DNA of 5,827 nucleotides from contig JACKEQ010000091.1 in the NCBI GenBank assembly GCA_020632885.1, forward strand, positions 1 to 5,827, read 5' to 3'. This DNA is from Alphaproteobacteria bacterium (GTDB taxonomy: Bacteria; Myxococcota_A; UBA796; GCA-2862545). Of the stretch, positions 1 to 5,199 are shown piece after piece (the first letter of the stretch is position 1; each line of letters opens with the position of its first letter). The position numbers and the translations under genes are program-made. Below the pieces are notes generated by a model. It did not search any database, was not told the origin of the DNA, and worked only from the letters and a program-made list of their open reading frames with translations.

Positions 1-909
1 CTCCTTCGGCTCCTCACCCTCCTTCGGGGGCTCCGGCGGGTCGGGGTCGCCCATCACGAACACGTGGGGCCGGCCGTCCTCCCAGAGCACCGCCTTGCGG
101 GGCACCACGAGCACACCCTCGTGCCGGTCGACCTCCAGCTCGACCTTCACGAACTGCCCGGGGCGGAGGGGCTGGTCGTCGTCGACGTCCACGGTGACCC
201 GGAAGGTGCCGCTCGACGGGTCGATCACGGGCGAGACCCGGTCGATCGTCCCGGTGCCGCGGACCTCCTCGTCGTAGGCGGACGTGAGGCGCGCGGGCTG
301 GCCGGCCTCCACGCGGGCCACGTCGCGCTCGGGCAGGTCGACGCGGACGAGCAGCGAGTCGAGATCCACCACCTGGAAGACCCGGGACCCGCTCGCCAGC
401 TCGCCCACCCTGGCGTCCCGGCGGGCCACGACACCGTCGAAGGGTGCGCTGATCCGGGTCTGTCCGAAGGACTTCGACGCCTCGGCGGCGTTCACGCGGG
501 CGGACCTCAGCTGGTACCGCAGGTCGTCGAGATCCTTCTCGGACACGGCTCCCTGGGCGTGCAGGGCCTCGAGCTGGGCCACCTGGGACTGGAGCCGCCC
601 GACCTCCGCCCGGGAGCGCTCCACGCCCGCCTGGAGAGACACGCTCTCGAGCACCGCGAGGAGCTCGCCCCGGCTGACGGGGTCGCCCTCGTCCGCGTGG
701 ATCGACCGCACGATGCCGGGCGCCACGGGCACGAGATCCGCGGAGCGCTCGGCCTCGACGGTGGCCATGGTGGCCAGGCGCTCGACCACGACGCCGGGCT
801 CGACGGTCTGGACGTTCACGACGGTGACGGGCTTCGCGTCCTTCTCCCCGTCGTCTTCGCCGCCCGACCCGCTGCACGCGAGCAGCAGGACCCCCAACCA
901 CGTCACCAT
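1..909 (-). CDS. RND efflux pump periplasmic adaptor lipoprotein (HlyD/MFP family), C-terminus outside window
   Basis: Membrane-fusion protein that would link an inner-membrane RND transporter to an outer-membrane channel. The open frame gives 303 residues and has no stop before the left edge, so perhaps 60-100 residues are missing, judging by usual family length. Residues 1-12 form a very short lipoprotein signal ending in the lipobox LLAC (Cys12). The first lipoyl half is at about 58-88 (APGIVRSIHADEGDPVSRGE), a short coiled-coil hairpin at about 90-150, the second lipoyl half at about 153-181 (ISAPFDGVVARRDARVGE), and the beta-barrel at about 185-260 (VDLPERDVARVEAGQPARL, SPVIDPSSGTFRVTV, LRPGQFVKVEL). 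VLVVPRKAVL (266-275) opens the membrane-proximal domain. The ATG at 909 is chosen because GGGAGAG lies 5 nt upstream; a GTG at 915 overlaps that site. Oddities: no Lys/Arg before the hydrophobic core, and an acidic, proline-rich stretch (288-303) where the family normally continues a beta-strand. The permease gene should lie to the left. The family is secure; the substrate is unknown. Confidence 0.93.
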   Translation of the reverse strand, partial: MVTWLGVLLLACSGSGGEDDGEKDAKPVTVVNVQTVEPGVVVERLATMATVEAERSADLVPVAPGIVRSIHADEGDPVSRGELLAVLESVSLQAGVERSRAEVGRLQSQVAQLEALHAQGAVSEKDLDDLRYQLRSARVNAAEASKSFGQTRISAPFDGVVARRDARVGELASGSRVFQVVDLDSLLVRVDLPERDVARVEAGQPARLTSAYDEEVRGTGTIDRVSPVIDPSSGTFRVTVDVDDDQPLRPGQFVKVELEVDRHEGVLVVPRKAVLWEDGRPHVFVMGDPDPPEPPKEGEEPKE

Positions 910-914
910 CGGCA

Positions 915-921
915 CTCTCCC
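915..921 (-). promoter_or_regulatory. Ribosome binding site of the efflux adaptor gene
   Basis: On the minus strand this reads GGGAGAG, 5 nt before the ATG at 909-907. It supports the ATG over the in-frame GTG at 915-913, which would sit inside this site. Confidence 0.55.
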
Positions 922-1005
922 GCCAGCCCTACGCCCGGCACCGGCCCGTATTTCGTCGGACCCCGATCCGGTGAGACGTTCGTGCTCAGTCCCCGCCACC
1001 GGTGG

Positions 1006-1011
1006 TACGTT
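1006..1011 (+). promoter_or_regulatory. Candidate -10 box (TACGTT) for the 488-aa gene
   Basis: TACGTT fits the loose TAnnnT form of a housekeeping -10 element. It sits in GGTGGTACGTTGC, which shares 11 of 13 positions with GGTAATACGTTGC in front of the DUF547 gene. Transcription would start near 1018, giving a leader of only about a dozen nucleotides before the ATG at 1031. No good -35 hexamer is visible at 17 bp spacing. The assignment rests on the repeated motif and its position only. Confidence 0.4.
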
Positions 1012-1030
1012 GCGGCTCCACGGGGGGGAG

Positions 1031-2497
1031 ATGGCGGAGGCCTCCAGGCTCGCCAGGCTCTATCGGGGCCTGCGCCAGAGGGAGCTCGTCCGGGGCGACC
1101 CGGTGGGCACGCGCGTGCTCGAGGGACGCCTGCGCGCGACGCTCGCGGGGGTCGCTCGCGAGGTCGGCCCCGACGACGCGCGTGAGCTCCCGGGCCCGCC
1201 GCCGCGGCGGATCGCGATCGCCATGGCCCTCGCCCTCTTCAGCCAGCCGCACCTGGCGCAGACGTTCACGGGGGTCCCCCGGCCCGCGATCCTCTTCGAC
1301 AACGACGTGCTGCGCGATGCGCTCGGGATCTCGGGCTGGGAGCTCGACGACCTGCGCGACGAGGTGGATCGCCGAGCGGGCACCTGGCTCAAGCAGGAGA
1401 CCGTCGCCCACTGGCTCGAGGCCCACCTGCCGCCCGAGAAGGCGTTCGCGCAGCTCTTCCCGGGCGTCACGGCGCGCGGCACGGTCCGGTTCGAGCGGGC
1501 GCACGTGGTGGCGAGCGCCCCTGCCGCCCCCCTGCCGCGCACGGGCATGTTCCTGCCGTGGGTGTCGCGCGATGGGCTCGGTCCCCTCGACGCCTTCCGG
1601 GGGCGCTACGTCGACGGGAACCTCAAGCGGGCCCTCGAGCGCAGCCTGGGTCTCACGGCCGAGGAGGTCGACGAGCTGCTCGAGCGCACCGTGCTCTTCG
1701 TGCCCCAGGCGTCCGCCGACGACCTGCTCGCCCTCGATGCGTGGCGCCGGGACGGGTTCGCGGCCCTCACGGGGATCGGTCAGCCCTACGGGAAGCTCAG
1801 CTGGCTGGTGGAGCCGGTGGACGGCGCGTCGGCGCGGTGGCGCGCGTGGTTGGCCCCGCCGGACGCCGACGTCCCCGGGCCCGAGGCGGCCTTCGACATG
1901 CTGCTCGAGCCCCGGATCCACGGCATGCTCGAGGCGCTCCAGGGAGAGATCCTGGCGCGGCGCTGGATCGCGTCGGAGCCCTTCGACGACGTGCTGGACG
2001 TGCTGGACGTGCCCGCCCACGTGAGCGCGGTCACCCAGCCGCTCCTCGCCTGGGCGGGAGCGCGCGGGAGCACGATCGAGATCGCGCAGGCGGGCCAGAT
2101 CCCGCTCGACGTGGCGGAGACGCTGCTCGCCGAGGTGCACACCACCTTCAAGCAGCGCGCGGCCTCCTGGGCGCGCCCGCCGTCGACGGAGTGGGACGGC
2201 TCGCCCCAGGCCTGCTGGATGCGCCGGCTCGTCCGGCTCGACGAGGCCCTGCGGGTCGTCGGCGACCGCATGCCGCTGGGCGTCGATCACCGAGAGGTCG
2301 TGTTCCTCTACGCCGCGCACTTCCTCGCGGAGAGCCCGCCGGACCGGGCGGTGCTCTCGGCCACGGAGGACGGCGGGAGCGTCGGGCTGGCTGTGAGCCG
2401 CTGGTTCTGGCCGACCTGGCGGCGCGTGCTGGAGCACGCCGAGGACGAGGGCAACACCACGAACGCGGAGCTGCTCGTCCCCGACGGGCTCTTCTGA
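1031..2497 (+). CDS. Hypothetical protein, 488 aa, tryptophan-rich, no recognised family
   Basis: I do not recognise this protein. It has no signal peptide and no segment long enough to cross a membrane (AIAMALALF near residues 62-70 is too short), so it is probably cytoplasmic. It looks mostly helical, with many Leu, Ala, Arg and Glu residues. It has about 17 tryptophans, including a WFWPTW cluster at 458-463, and a single cysteine (Cys395). No nucleotide-binding or metal-binding motif is apparent. A small repeat, DVLDVLDVP, lies at residues 320-328. ATG 1031 is the most likely start, but the purine run GGGGGGAG abuts it with no spacer, so initiation is poorly defined; the frame is open far upstream, and a TTG at 1010 overlaps the candidate -10 box. 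Good coding evidence comes from consistent protein-like composition and from the fit between its stop and the convergent neighbour. It is transcribed away from the efflux gene and seems to be a single-gene unit. Confidence 0.8.
   Translation: MAEASRLARLYRGLRQRELVRGDPVGTRVLEGRLRATLAGVAREVGPDDARELPGPPPRRIAIAMALALFSQPHLAQTFTGVPRPAILFDNDVLRDALGISGWELDDLRDEVDRRAGTWLKQETVAHWLEAHLPPEKAFAQLFPGVTARGTVRFERAHVVASAPAAPLPRTGMFLPWVSRDGLGPLDAFRGRYVDGNLKRALERSLGLTAEEVDELLERTVLFVPQASADDLLALDAWRRDGFAALTGIGQPYGKLSWLVEPVDGASARWRAWLAPPDADVPGPEAAFDMLLEPRIHGMLEALQGEILARRWIASEPFDDVLDVLDVPAHVSAVTQPLLAWAGARGSTIEIAQAGQIPLDVAETLLAEVHTTFKQRAASWARPPSTEWDGSPQACWMRRLVRLDEALRVVGDRMPLGVDHREVVFLYAAHFLAESPPDRAVLSATEDGGSVGLAVSRWFWPTWRRVLEHAEDEGNTTNAELLVPDGLF
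1988..2014 (+). repeat. In-frame tandem repeat, 9-nt unit, nearly three copies
   Basis: GACGTGCTG occurs at 1988-1996 and 1997-2005 and as GACGTGCCC at 2006-2014. It encodes DVL-DVL-DVP inside the 488-aa protein. It keeps the frame and is probably a minor local duplication. Confidence 0.85.
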
Positions 2498-2512
2498 CCC
2501 ACGGTCAGAGGA
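2490..2512. terminator. Hairpin spanning both convergent stop codons, possible bidirectional terminator
   Basis: TCTGACC (2493-2499) and GGTCAGA (2503-2509) form a perfect 7-bp inverted repeat with a 3-nt loop. In the plus-strand transcript it extends to 10 bp (2490-2499 with 2503-2512) with one G-U pair. The stem contains the plus-strand stop TGA (2495-2497) and the minus-strand stop (2505-2507). No T-run follows on either side, so classical intrinsic termination is not assured; it may instead mark or protect the 3' ends of both messages. Confidence 0.5.
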
Positions 2513-2993
2513 AGTACACCCCGCACTCCTCGGAGAGCGCCGTGCACATCGAGCTGCCCGCGAGCGGCTCGGCGTTCGCGTCGGGTTCGGTGCAGCCCTC
2601 CTTCAGGAACGCCTGGATGGCCTCGGTGGACTCGTCCTGGCAGGTCTCGAAGTCCGCGATGGTGTACGAGCAGCCCTCGGGCACCGTCATGTCGTAGCAC
2701 TCGAACGCCTCGACCTCGGGCTCGGTGCCCATGCACTCGTCGTAGGCGGCCTCGCAGCTCGCCGTGTAGTCGGCGGTGGGGTCGAAGGCGACCTCGAAGG
2801 CCGCGGCGAACACGGCGCCGAGCGTGCAGGCGTCGGACTGGGAGTACGTCTTGTCGAAGTAGTCGTACTGCTCCTCCTGCAGCGTGCAGATCTGCGTGGC
2901 ATCGAGGTCGGCGAGCGCCGTGCCGTCCGAGATCGACGAGTTGAAGCCGCTGGAGCAGCCGGCGAGGAGCGCGAGGAGCGCGATGCGGGACAT
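2505..2993 (-). CDS. Small acidic cysteine-rich lipoprotein, 162 aa
   Basis: Predicted exported lipoprotein of unknown function. Residues 1-12 (MSRIALLALLAG) are a signal peptide with the lipobox LLAGC, lipidated at Cys13. The mature part is strongly acidic and has ten further cysteines (36, 56, 80, 87, 99, 108, 118, 134, 150, 157), an even number compatible with five disulfides. Cysteine-rich lipoproteins of this general layout, with a C-x6-C pair near the end and a motif like TIADFETC in the middle, are common in Myxococcota genomes; this is memory of the style, not a search result. The ATG at 2993 is well supported by AGGAGG 6 nt upstream. The gene follows the radical SAM gene in the same direction after a 63-nt gap that can fold over this ribosome binding site. 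Electron transfer, metal binding or a purely structural role are all open. Confidence 0.88.
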   Translation of the reverse strand: MSRIALLALLAGCSSGFNSSISDGTALADLDATQICTLQEEQYDYFDKTYSQSDACTLGAVFAAAFEVAFDPTADYTASCEAAYDECMGTEPEVEAFECYDMTVPEGCSYTIADFETCQDESTEAIQAFLKEGCTEPDANAEPLAGSSMCTALSEECGVYFL

Positions 2994-2999
2994 GGGATT

Positions 3000-3005
3000 C
3001 CTCCT
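3000..3005 (-). promoter_or_regulatory. Strong Shine-Dalgarno site of the cysteine-rich lipoprotein gene
   Basis: AGGAGG on the minus strand, 6 nt before the ATG. It fixes the start. It lies inside the right-hand arm of the inverted repeat described next, so it may be hidden in some transcripts. Confidence 0.85.
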
Positions 3006-3021
3006 GTCTGGGGGGCGCGTA

Positions 3022-3027
3022 GACGTA
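3022..3027 (-). promoter_or_regulatory. Possible internal -10 box (TACGTC) for the lipoprotein gene
   Basis: On the minus strand ATACGTC resembles the TACGTT boxes at 1006-1011 and 4396-4401 and lies 28 nt before the lipoprotein ATG, a comparable distance. A transcript from here would omit the upstream arm of the sequestering hairpin. Only the core resembles the other two sites, so this is weak. Confidence 0.2.
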
Positions 3028-3056
3028 TGCCAGCGCTACCCATTCGGACAGGAGGG

Positions 3057-4352
3057 CTACTTCGCGGCCTGGGCGGGCAGACGGCCCGCGTCGGTCGGGT
3101 GGAAGCCGTCGCGCGTCCGGCTGTCCTGGTAGGCCGCCGGGTAGCCGCACCCGCCCTTGATGTAGTGGTCGCGGTAGGCGTTGTGCACGCACATGCTCAC
3201 CCCGCCGTCGGCGGTCATGCAGTGGAACGAGCAGTTGTCGATGCGCTCGTGGTCCAGTGCCGTGGCGTCCTGGAAGTTCTGCATGAAGAAGGAGAGCTTG
3301 TGCACCCGGCCGCGACCGCGCACCAGCGGCCGCCAGTTGGCCCGCACGTGCCGGCCGAAGTGCGCGAGCCCCTTGCCGACGTAGCGGCGCCGCACGGCCT
3401 CCACGACGGCCTTCGCGGCGGCACGGCGGGGGTGCCGACGGTCGAAGAAGATGTCGTCGTACGTGTCGAGGAGGTCGCCCACGACCTTCGGGTCGTCGAG
3501 GATGTCCACCGCATGGGCGCGGCCCTTCGGGTCCACGATCGCGGCGTACGCGATCTTGTGGCACTTCGGGCTCCCGACGCGCACGGCGTCCCACGAGAGC
3601 GGCACACCGAGCCCCTCCTCGATCTTGCGGCCCACGGTCTCGATGCTGATCACCTGGTCGTCCCGGCGGCGGTTGGCCCCGCGTCCCGTGTCGGCCTGGA
3701 GCTGGAAGCTCGCCATGCCCACGACGTCCGCGTTGCGCTTGTAGAAGTCCACGAGGAGCGGGACCTCGGGGAAGTTCTTCTTGTAGACCGTCTGGTTGAA
3801 GATGACGTTGAGCGGCAGGCCGCGGGCGCGCTCGATGTACTCCTGGCGCACCTCGCAGAGCGACTCCTCGCTCTTGTAGCCCTTGCGCTTCTCCGTGAGG
3901 TCGACGTGGAAGGCTACGTCCGCGAGCCCCACGCGGGTGAGACGCTCGAGGAGCCGGCGGCTCGCGAGGTCGCCGTTGGTGAACAGGGACGGCACGAGCC
4001 CGCGCTCGCTGGTGTGGCGGACGATGGCCTCCAGCTCGTCCTCGTCGCGCAGGGTGGGGTCGCCGCCCGAGATCTGGACGTTGGTGCCCTTGCCGTAGTC
4101 CGCGTGGATGCGGTCGACCCGCTCCAGCATGTGCGAGAGCGGCAGGTCCGGCGTTCCTTCGGAGTTCTCCGAGAGGTAGCAGATCGCGCAGTCGAAGTTG
4201 CAGCGCTGGGTGACCTCGAGGGACACGCAGCCGATGACCCGCTTGCGGCCGAGGATCTGGTTGGGCACCCGGTTGTCCGGGGTGAGGCGGTCCCAGGTGG
4301 AGGCCAGCCGCTCGCGGATGTGGGCGATGTCGGCGGCGTCGAGGTGACCCAT
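3057..4352 (-). CDS. Radical SAM enzyme with cysteine-rich C-terminal region, substrate unknown
   Basis: This 431-aa protein should reductively cleave S-adenosylmethionine with a [4Fe-4S] cluster to start radical chemistry. The cluster motif CNFDCAIC holds Cys51, Cys55 and Cys58 (CxxxCxxC). VQISGGDPTLRD (92-103) is the GGE-type SAM-binding motif, here GGD. LFTNGDLA (123-130), VAFHVDLTEKRKGY (146-159) and SFQLQADTGRG (215-225) follow the order of a TIM-barrel. Further cysteines at 264, 374, 378, 388 and 402 could bind a second cluster or a metal. The segment at about 360-391 (FQDA..LD..RI..C..H..T.DGG...MC..NA) reminds me of the C-terminal part of tetraether-lipid-synthase (Tes)-related proteins, from memory only. 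No signal peptide; cytoplasmic. The start ATG has GGAGG 6 nt upstream. It heads a likely two-gene operon with the cysteine-rich lipoprotein and is divergent from the DUF547 gene. Superfamily sure, reaction unknown. Confidence 0.93.
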   Translation of the reverse strand: MGHLDAADIAHIRERLASTWDRLTPDNRVPNQILGRKRVIGCVSLEVTQRCNFDCAICYLSENSEGTPDLPLSHMLERVDRIHADYGKGTNVQISGGDPTLRDEDELEAIVRHTSERGLVPSLFTNGDLASRRLLERLTRVGLADVAFHVDLTEKRKGYKSEESLCEVRQEYIERARGLPLNVIFNQTVYKKNFPEVPLLVDFYKRNADVVGMASFQLQADTGRGANRRRDDQVISIETVGRKIEEGLGVPLSWDAVRVGSPKCHKIAYAAIVDPKGRAHAVDILDDPKVVGDLLDTYDDIFFDRRHPRRAAAKAVVEAVRRRYVGKGLAHFGRHVRANWRPLVRGRGRVHKLSFFMQNFQDATALDHERIDNCSFHCMTADGGVSMCVHNAYRDHYIKGGCGYPAAYQDSRTRDGFHPTDAGRLPAQAAK

Positions 4353-4358
4353 GGTGAT

Positions 4359-4363
4359 CCTCC
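4359..4363 (-). promoter_or_regulatory. Ribosome binding site of the radical SAM gene
   Basis: GGAGG on the minus strand, 6 nt before the ATG at 4352-4350; it confirms the start of the radical SAM enzyme. Confidence 0.75.
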
Positions 4364-4379
4364 GGGGTGGGGCGGGCGT

Positions 4380-4385
4380 ATCCTA
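4380..4385 (-). promoter_or_regulatory. Candidate -10 box (TAGGAT) for the radical SAM gene
   Basis: TAGGAT on the minus strand matches TATAAT at four of six positions. Transcription would begin near 4373, about 20 nt before the ATG. No clear -35 hexamer is seen. It lies about 10 bp from the plus-strand -10 candidate, so the two divergent promoters would overlap and could share control. Confidence 0.35.
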
Positions 4386-4395
4386 GCGCGGGTAA

Positions 4396-4401
4396 TACGT
4401 T
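4396..4401 (+). promoter_or_regulatory. Candidate -10 box (TACGTT) for the DUF547-outer-membrane protein operon
   Basis: TACGTT within GGTAATACGTTGC, the same extended motif as at 1001-1013. It is embedded in an imperfect palindrome, GGGtAA-tacg-TTgCCC (4390-4405), that might be an operator. Transcription would start near 4408, leaving a 27-nt leader that contains the AAGGAGG site. No clear -35 element. Confidence 0.4.
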
Positions 4402-4422
4402 GCCCCGACCGTCGTGGATCAA

Positions 4423-4429
4423 AAGGAGG
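4423..4429 (+). promoter_or_regulatory. Shine-Dalgarno site that sets the DUF547 start at GTG 4435
   Basis: AAGGAGG followed by 5 nt and then GTG at 4435-4437. The longer reading from GTG 4414 would place this site inside the coding region and add seven mostly polar residues before the signal peptide, so the shorter start is preferred. Confidence 0.8.
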
Positions 4430-4434
4430 CTCTC

Positions 4435-5199
4435 GTGATCACCCTTCTCCTCCCCCTGCTCGCGGGCTGCTTCAAGACCGTGGAGCCGCGCGTGGAGGTC
4501 GAGGCCCCCGCCTCCGCGGACGCCTTCCCCTGGGACCTCTACGACCGCGCCTTCTCGGGCCGGGTCGACGGCGGGCTCATCGACTACCGCACGCTCCAGG
4601 ACGACCCGGAGGCGCTCGACCGCTTCATCGGCAACCTGGCGGTGGTCTCGCCTGCCTCGCATCCCGAGCTGTTCCCGACGAAGGAAGCGGCCCTCGCGTA
4701 CTGGCTCGACGCCTACAACGCGCTCGCGGTGCGCGGTGTGCTCGACCGTCCCGAGATGGTCTCGGTGATCGACGACAAGGTCGAGTACTTCTACAGCACC
4801 CGCTACCGGATCGGCGGTCAGAAGGTGAGCCTGTACAAGCTCGAGAACGGCATCATCCGCGCGGAGTTCGCGGACCCCCGCGTGCACTTCTTCCTCAACT
4901 GCCAGTCCATGAGCTGCCCCGCGTTCCCGTCCCAGGCCGTGCGCCCGGAGACGGTGGACGCGGCCCTCGAGGAGGCCACGCGGGCCTTCGTCAACGATCC
5001 GGCCCACGTCCAGGTCATGGAGGACGGCACCGTCGCGGTGAGCAGCATCTTCCAGTGGTACGCGGAGGACTTCGGAGGCGAGGCCGGCGTGCTGCCGTTC
5101 GTGCACCGGTACAACGGGCTCGTGCCCGCCGAGGGGAAGGTGACGTACAAGGAGTACGACTGGACCCTGATCGCCCAGTCCGGTCGTCGTCCCGAGTGA
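4435..5199 (+). CDS. DUF547-domain lipoprotein, 254 aa
   Basis: Exported lipoprotein with a DUF547 domain, a widespread family without an established biochemical function. Starting at GTG 4435, residues 1-11 form a short signal peptide and LLAGC gives lipidated Cys12. Family hallmarks appear in order: YWLDAYNALAVRGVL (89-103), a GGQKVSLYKLENGIIR segment before 143, DPRVHFFLNCQSMSCP (147-162) with the two conserved cysteines 156 and 161, and the C-terminal IFQWYAEDFGG (205-215). Length is normal for the family, so the gene appears intact. The N-terminal region has no positive charge before the hydrophobic core, as in two other signal peptides of this window. It is the first gene of an operon: its stop overlaps the next start by 4 nt, suggesting stoichiometric expression with the outer-membrane protein. 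It diverges from the radical SAM gene across an 82-bp gap. Domain assignment is firm; role unknown. Confidence 0.92.
   Translation: MITLLLPLLAGCFKTVEPRVEVEAPASADAFPWDLYDRAFSGRVDGGLIDYRTLQDDPEALDRFIGNLAVVSPASHPELFPTKEAALAYWLDAYNALAVRGVLDRPEMVSVIDDKVEYFYSTRYRIGGQKVSLYKLENGIIRAEFADPRVHFFLNCQSMSCPAFPSQAVRPETVDAALEEATRAFVNDPAHVQVMEDGTVAVSSIFQWYAEDFGGEAGVLPFVHRYNGLVPAEGKVTYKEYDWTLIAQSGRRPE

Larger units (their letters stand above)
910..1030. other. Divergent intergenic region between efflux adaptor and 488-aa gene
   Basis: A 121-bp gap between two divergently transcribed genes, so it should carry promoters in both directions. On the plus side it holds a TACGTT -10-like box (1006-1011) immediately preceded by a perfect 10-bp palindrome, CCACCGGTGG (996-1005). 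A weaker symmetric element, TGAG-N9-CTCA, lies at about 971-987. I could not identify a convincing -10/-35 pair for the minus-strand gene. No small ORF with a ribosome binding site was seen. Confidence 0.6.
3000..3055 (-). promoter_or_regulatory. Inverted repeat able to sequester the lipoprotein ribosome binding site
   Basis: In the minus-strand RNA, CCTCCTGTC (3055-3047) starts 1 nt after the radical SAM stop codon, and its perfect 9-nt complement GACAGGAGG (3008-3000) contains the lipoprotein Shine-Dalgarno site. The loop is 38 nt (3046-3009) and may pair further inside (GGG and GCG against CCC and CGC). A ribosome terminating at the radical SAM stop would cover the upstream arm and free the binding site, so the layout suits translational coupling. 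RNA started inside the loop would lack the upstream arm and be constitutively open. The repeat is seen directly; the regulatory role is inferred. Confidence 0.55.

Noticed and set aside
284..1030. Extending the 488-aa protein upstream to the first start in its frame.
   Set aside because: The extension would run antisense through the adaptor gene and through the promoter region, and it encodes Ser/Arg-rich sequence unlike the rest of the protein.
64..1185. A 373-codon plus-strand open frame over the efflux adaptor gene.
   Set aside because: It is antisense to a clearly recognisable adaptor protein, has no domain, and spans the divergent promoter region.
2505..2993. Cysteine-rich lipoprotein as a ribosomally made, radical-SAM-modified peptide precursor.
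   Set aside because: It has a standard signal peptide and lipobox, is 162 aa long and lacks a leader-core layout; no evidence beyond adjacency.
3000..3055. Reading the inverted repeat as the terminator of the radical SAM gene.
   Set aside because: The loop is 38 nt, there is no T-run, and one arm is exactly the next gene's ribosome binding site, so sequestration fits better.
4414..4434. Earlier GTG start (4414) for the DUF547 lipoprotein.
   Set aside because: It would place the strong AAGGAGG site inside the coding sequence and lengthen the signal peptide by seven mostly polar residues; GTG 4435 has ideal spacing.
2308..5106. A 932-codon open frame on the minus strand across several genes.
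   Set aside because: It crosses the lipoprotein and radical SAM genes in another frame and runs antisense to the DUF547 gene. Its translation is Arg/Gly/His/Pro-rich low-complexity sequence, typical of shadow frames in GC-rich DNA.
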